Positions 12,777-13,956 of a stretch of 13,956 nucleotides of DNA are shown here, one piece after another (position 1 is the stretch's first letter; each line of letters begins with the position of its first letter). The DNA comes from Spirochaetia bacterium (lineage in GTDB: Bacteria; Spirochaetota; Spirochaetia; Treponematales; Breznakiellaceae), in NCBI GenBank assembly GCA_025997675.1, contig BNUX01000080.1, forward strand, positions 1 through 13,956. The letters run 5' to 3'. The notes under the pieces are model-generated. The model did not search any database. It was not told the origin of the DNA and worked only from the letters and a program-made list of their open reading frames with translations. The position numbers and the translations under genes were made by a program.

Positions 12777-13823
12777 ATGAAAAAGAGGCTTGTTTTGGCG
12801 GCAATGTTCAGCATGGTGCTGGCATTGGGGATGACGCTTGTTGGTTGTGATATCGGAACCGACGGAGGAGGCGGTACAACCTCCACAATTACCGTTGACA
12901 GGGTAACCGTAAGCCCCCCAAGCGCAAGCGTTGCCAAGGGCGCAACCCAGTCGTTTGCCGCCGTCGTAGCCGGGACCGGCAGCCCCTCGCAGACCGTTAC
13001 CTGGTCTATCACGGAAACCGGCAAAAAAGCGGAAACCACCATTGACGCGACCGGATTATTCACTGTGGCTGCGGACGAGGCGCTTACCAGCCTGACGGTA
13101 AAGGCGACCTCCACCGTGGACACCACCAAAAGCGGCACTATCGCTGTTACCGTTACCGGTGGCGGCAGTGGCGACACTGTGCCAGTAATTTTAAATACGG
13201 TATTTATTGGAACTGCTACCACAGGCAATTACAGTGGAAAACATTTTTATATTGGTAATGCAAGAACCACCAATAATACGCCATCCTCTGTATATTCAAT
13301 GGCAGGTTATAACCTACATTTGGGTAGTGATTGGGATAATACACCGTCATGGAAATCGAACATTGAATATATGATTTCAGGCTACCAACTAAAAAAGAAT
13401 AACGTTCTTGTATCATACACTGATTTGCCCGATTACAATGGTACTGGTGCTAGAAACAATAGGAATCAACACTATGTCTTTTCTGTCGCGACGATTAGTA
13501 CAGGCAACAAGATACCGGTACCAGTTCCTACAGGCAACAAGATACCGGTACCAGCTCCTACAACCAATACAGAAACATATTTTGGTCGTCCTGGGTCAGA
13601 TTTAGGTGATGAGTATTACGACTATTTTATTAGCGCACTAAATACTGGTAAGTGGACATATACAACATCTTTTTCTGAAGGCAAAGGTGTTTGGACAGAT
13701 TCTTTCCAGTGGGTTTATTATCGAGCACAGAAAAGATTGTCGGTTGCTCTTTGTCGAACAACAGATACGGGTTTTACAATATATACTATTAATAATGTTG
13801 AAGAAACTGATTTGAATTATTAG
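12777..13823 (+). CDS. Lipoprotein with bacterial Ig-like (Big_2) domain and AT-rich C-terminal module
   Basis: This 348-residue predicted lipoprotein has a signal peptide MKKRLVLAAMFSMVLALG ending in lipobox MTLVGC (Cys24). Residues about 38-128 form one bacterial Ig-like fold of the Big_2 type: VDRVTVSPPSASVAKG, FAAVVAGTGSPSQTVTWSI, DATGLFTVAADE, LTVKATS and GTIAVTVTG. After a GGGSGD linker, residues about 135-348 are unlike the first part: rich in Tyr, Asn and Trp, with a duplicated decapeptide (TGNKIPVPVP, TGNKIPVPAP), and not recognised. The start is supported by AAAAGGAG; the longer in-frame start lacks a site and would bury the signal peptide. G+C falls from 36/60 bases at 13081-13140 to 19/60 at 13201-13260, pointing to a domain acquired from another source. 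It is likely surface-exposed; its ligand is unknown. Confidence 0.82.
   Translation: MKKRLVLAAMFSMVLALGMTLVGCDIGTDGGGGTTSTITVDRVTVSPPSASVAKGATQSFAAVVAGTGSPSQTVTWSITETGKKAETTIDATGLFTVAADEALTSLTVKATSTVDTTKSGTIAVTVTGGGSGDTVPVILNTVFIGTATTGNYSGKHFYIGNARTTNNTPSSVYSMAGYNLHLGSDWDNTPSWKSNIEYMISGYQLKKNNVLVSYTDLPDYNGTGARNNRNQHYVFSVATISTGNKIPVPVPTGNKIPVPAPTTNTETYFGRPGSDLGDEYYDYFISALNTGKWTYTTSFSEGKGVWTDSFQWVYYRAQKRLSVALCRTTDTGFTIYTINNVEETDLNY
13501..13560 (+). repeat. 30-bp tandem duplication within the lipoprotein gene
   Basis: Two 30-bp units (13501-13530 and 13531-13560) differ at one base (T or C at 13525/13555). Each encodes the ten-residue Pro/Val-rich segment TGNKIPVP(V/A)P, probably a linker. Near-identity suggests recent duplication. 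Because the unit is a multiple of three, copy-number change would keep the frame. Confidence 0.85.
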
Positions 13824-13840
13824 TTTCTTCGGTATGAGAA

Positions 13841-13867
13841 GAGGCTGCCCAAATAATGAGCAGCCTC
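13841..13867. terminator. Hairpin between convergent genes
   Basis: GAGGCTGC (13841-13848) pairs perfectly over eight bases with GCAGCCTC (13860-13867) around an 11-base A/T-rich loop. It lies 18 bases after the lipoprotein stop and 19 bases beyond the stop of the minus-strand OmpA-like gene. It could therefore end both transcripts. The plus side has only CTTTC after the stem, so the T-run is weak. Confidence 0.6.
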
Positions 13868-13885
13868 CTTTCGATTGCGCTTCTC

Positions 13886-13956
13886 CTACTTAATCAGGAT
13901 AAATTCAACCCGGCGGTTTTTCCACCAGTTGTCCCGGTTAGGCTTCTTGTCCGGCC
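13886..13956 (-). CDS. OmpA-family protein, C-terminal fragment (cut by window edge)
   Basis: The minus strand encodes the last 22 residues of a protein ending NWWKNRRVEFILIK, then TAG at 13888-13886. An NRRVEF plus hydrophobic ending is characteristic of the OmpA/MotB-type peptidoglycan-binding domain, which anchors outer-membrane proteins or lipoproteins to the cell wall. Only the tail is visible, so the rest of the architecture is unknown. It converges on the Ig-like lipoprotein gene across a shared terminator. Confidence 0.6.
   Translation of the reverse strand, partial: PDKKPNRDNWWKNRRVEFILIK

Overview
The window looks like chromosomal DNA from a spirochete, most likely a Treponema of the termite or animal gut type. 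This is inferred from the mid-50% G+C appearance, three lipoproteins with spirochete-like lipoboxes, a poly-G tract of the kind treponemes use for phase switching, and a double-membrane corrinoid uptake system. No rRNA or other phylogenetic marker is present, so the genus is not proven.

Layout. Bases 1-1876 hold a terminator for an upstream gene, then a large repetitive lipoprotein with a short collagen-like segment. Bases 1877-2480 hold no convincing gene: a hairpin-rich stretch is followed by an array of 21-bp tandem repeats. A PD-(D/E)XK nuclease-like protein follows (2481-3098). Bases 3166-11733 are one functional block. A cobalamin riboswitch leads a tightly packed run of nine genes: a small lipoprotein, a TonB-dependent (BtuB-like) receptor, BtuF, BtuC, BtuD, CobU, a CbiR-like TIM-barrel enzyme, CobT and CobS. 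After cobS come a second, unrelated 21-bp array (11790-11957), a broken VapBC-type toxin-antitoxin remnant and an XRE-family regulator on the minus strand. A mosaic Ig-like lipoprotein, a hairpin between converging genes and the last 22 codons of an OmpA-like protein (minus strand) close the window.

How the genes work together. The riboswitch should shut the operon down when adenosylcobalamin is plentiful. When corrinoid is scarce, the receptor and perhaps the leading lipoprotein capture cobamides at the outer membrane. BtuF hands them to BtuCD for import. The CbiR-like enzyme can open the nucleotide loop of an unsuitable cobamide, and CobU, CobT and CobS can rebuild it with a preferred lower ligand. 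The locus therefore encodes scavenging plus remodelling, not de novo synthesis.

Main points of interest. The receptor is split by a ten-G tract; nine Gs would give an intact 671-residue protein, so it is either phase-variable or an assembly error. A CbiR-like enzyme lies inside a spirochete cob operon. An unrecognised lipoprotein is the first gene under the B12 riboswitch. Two unrelated arrays share an exact 21-bp period, and the flank of the second abuts the break in a vapC toxin gene.
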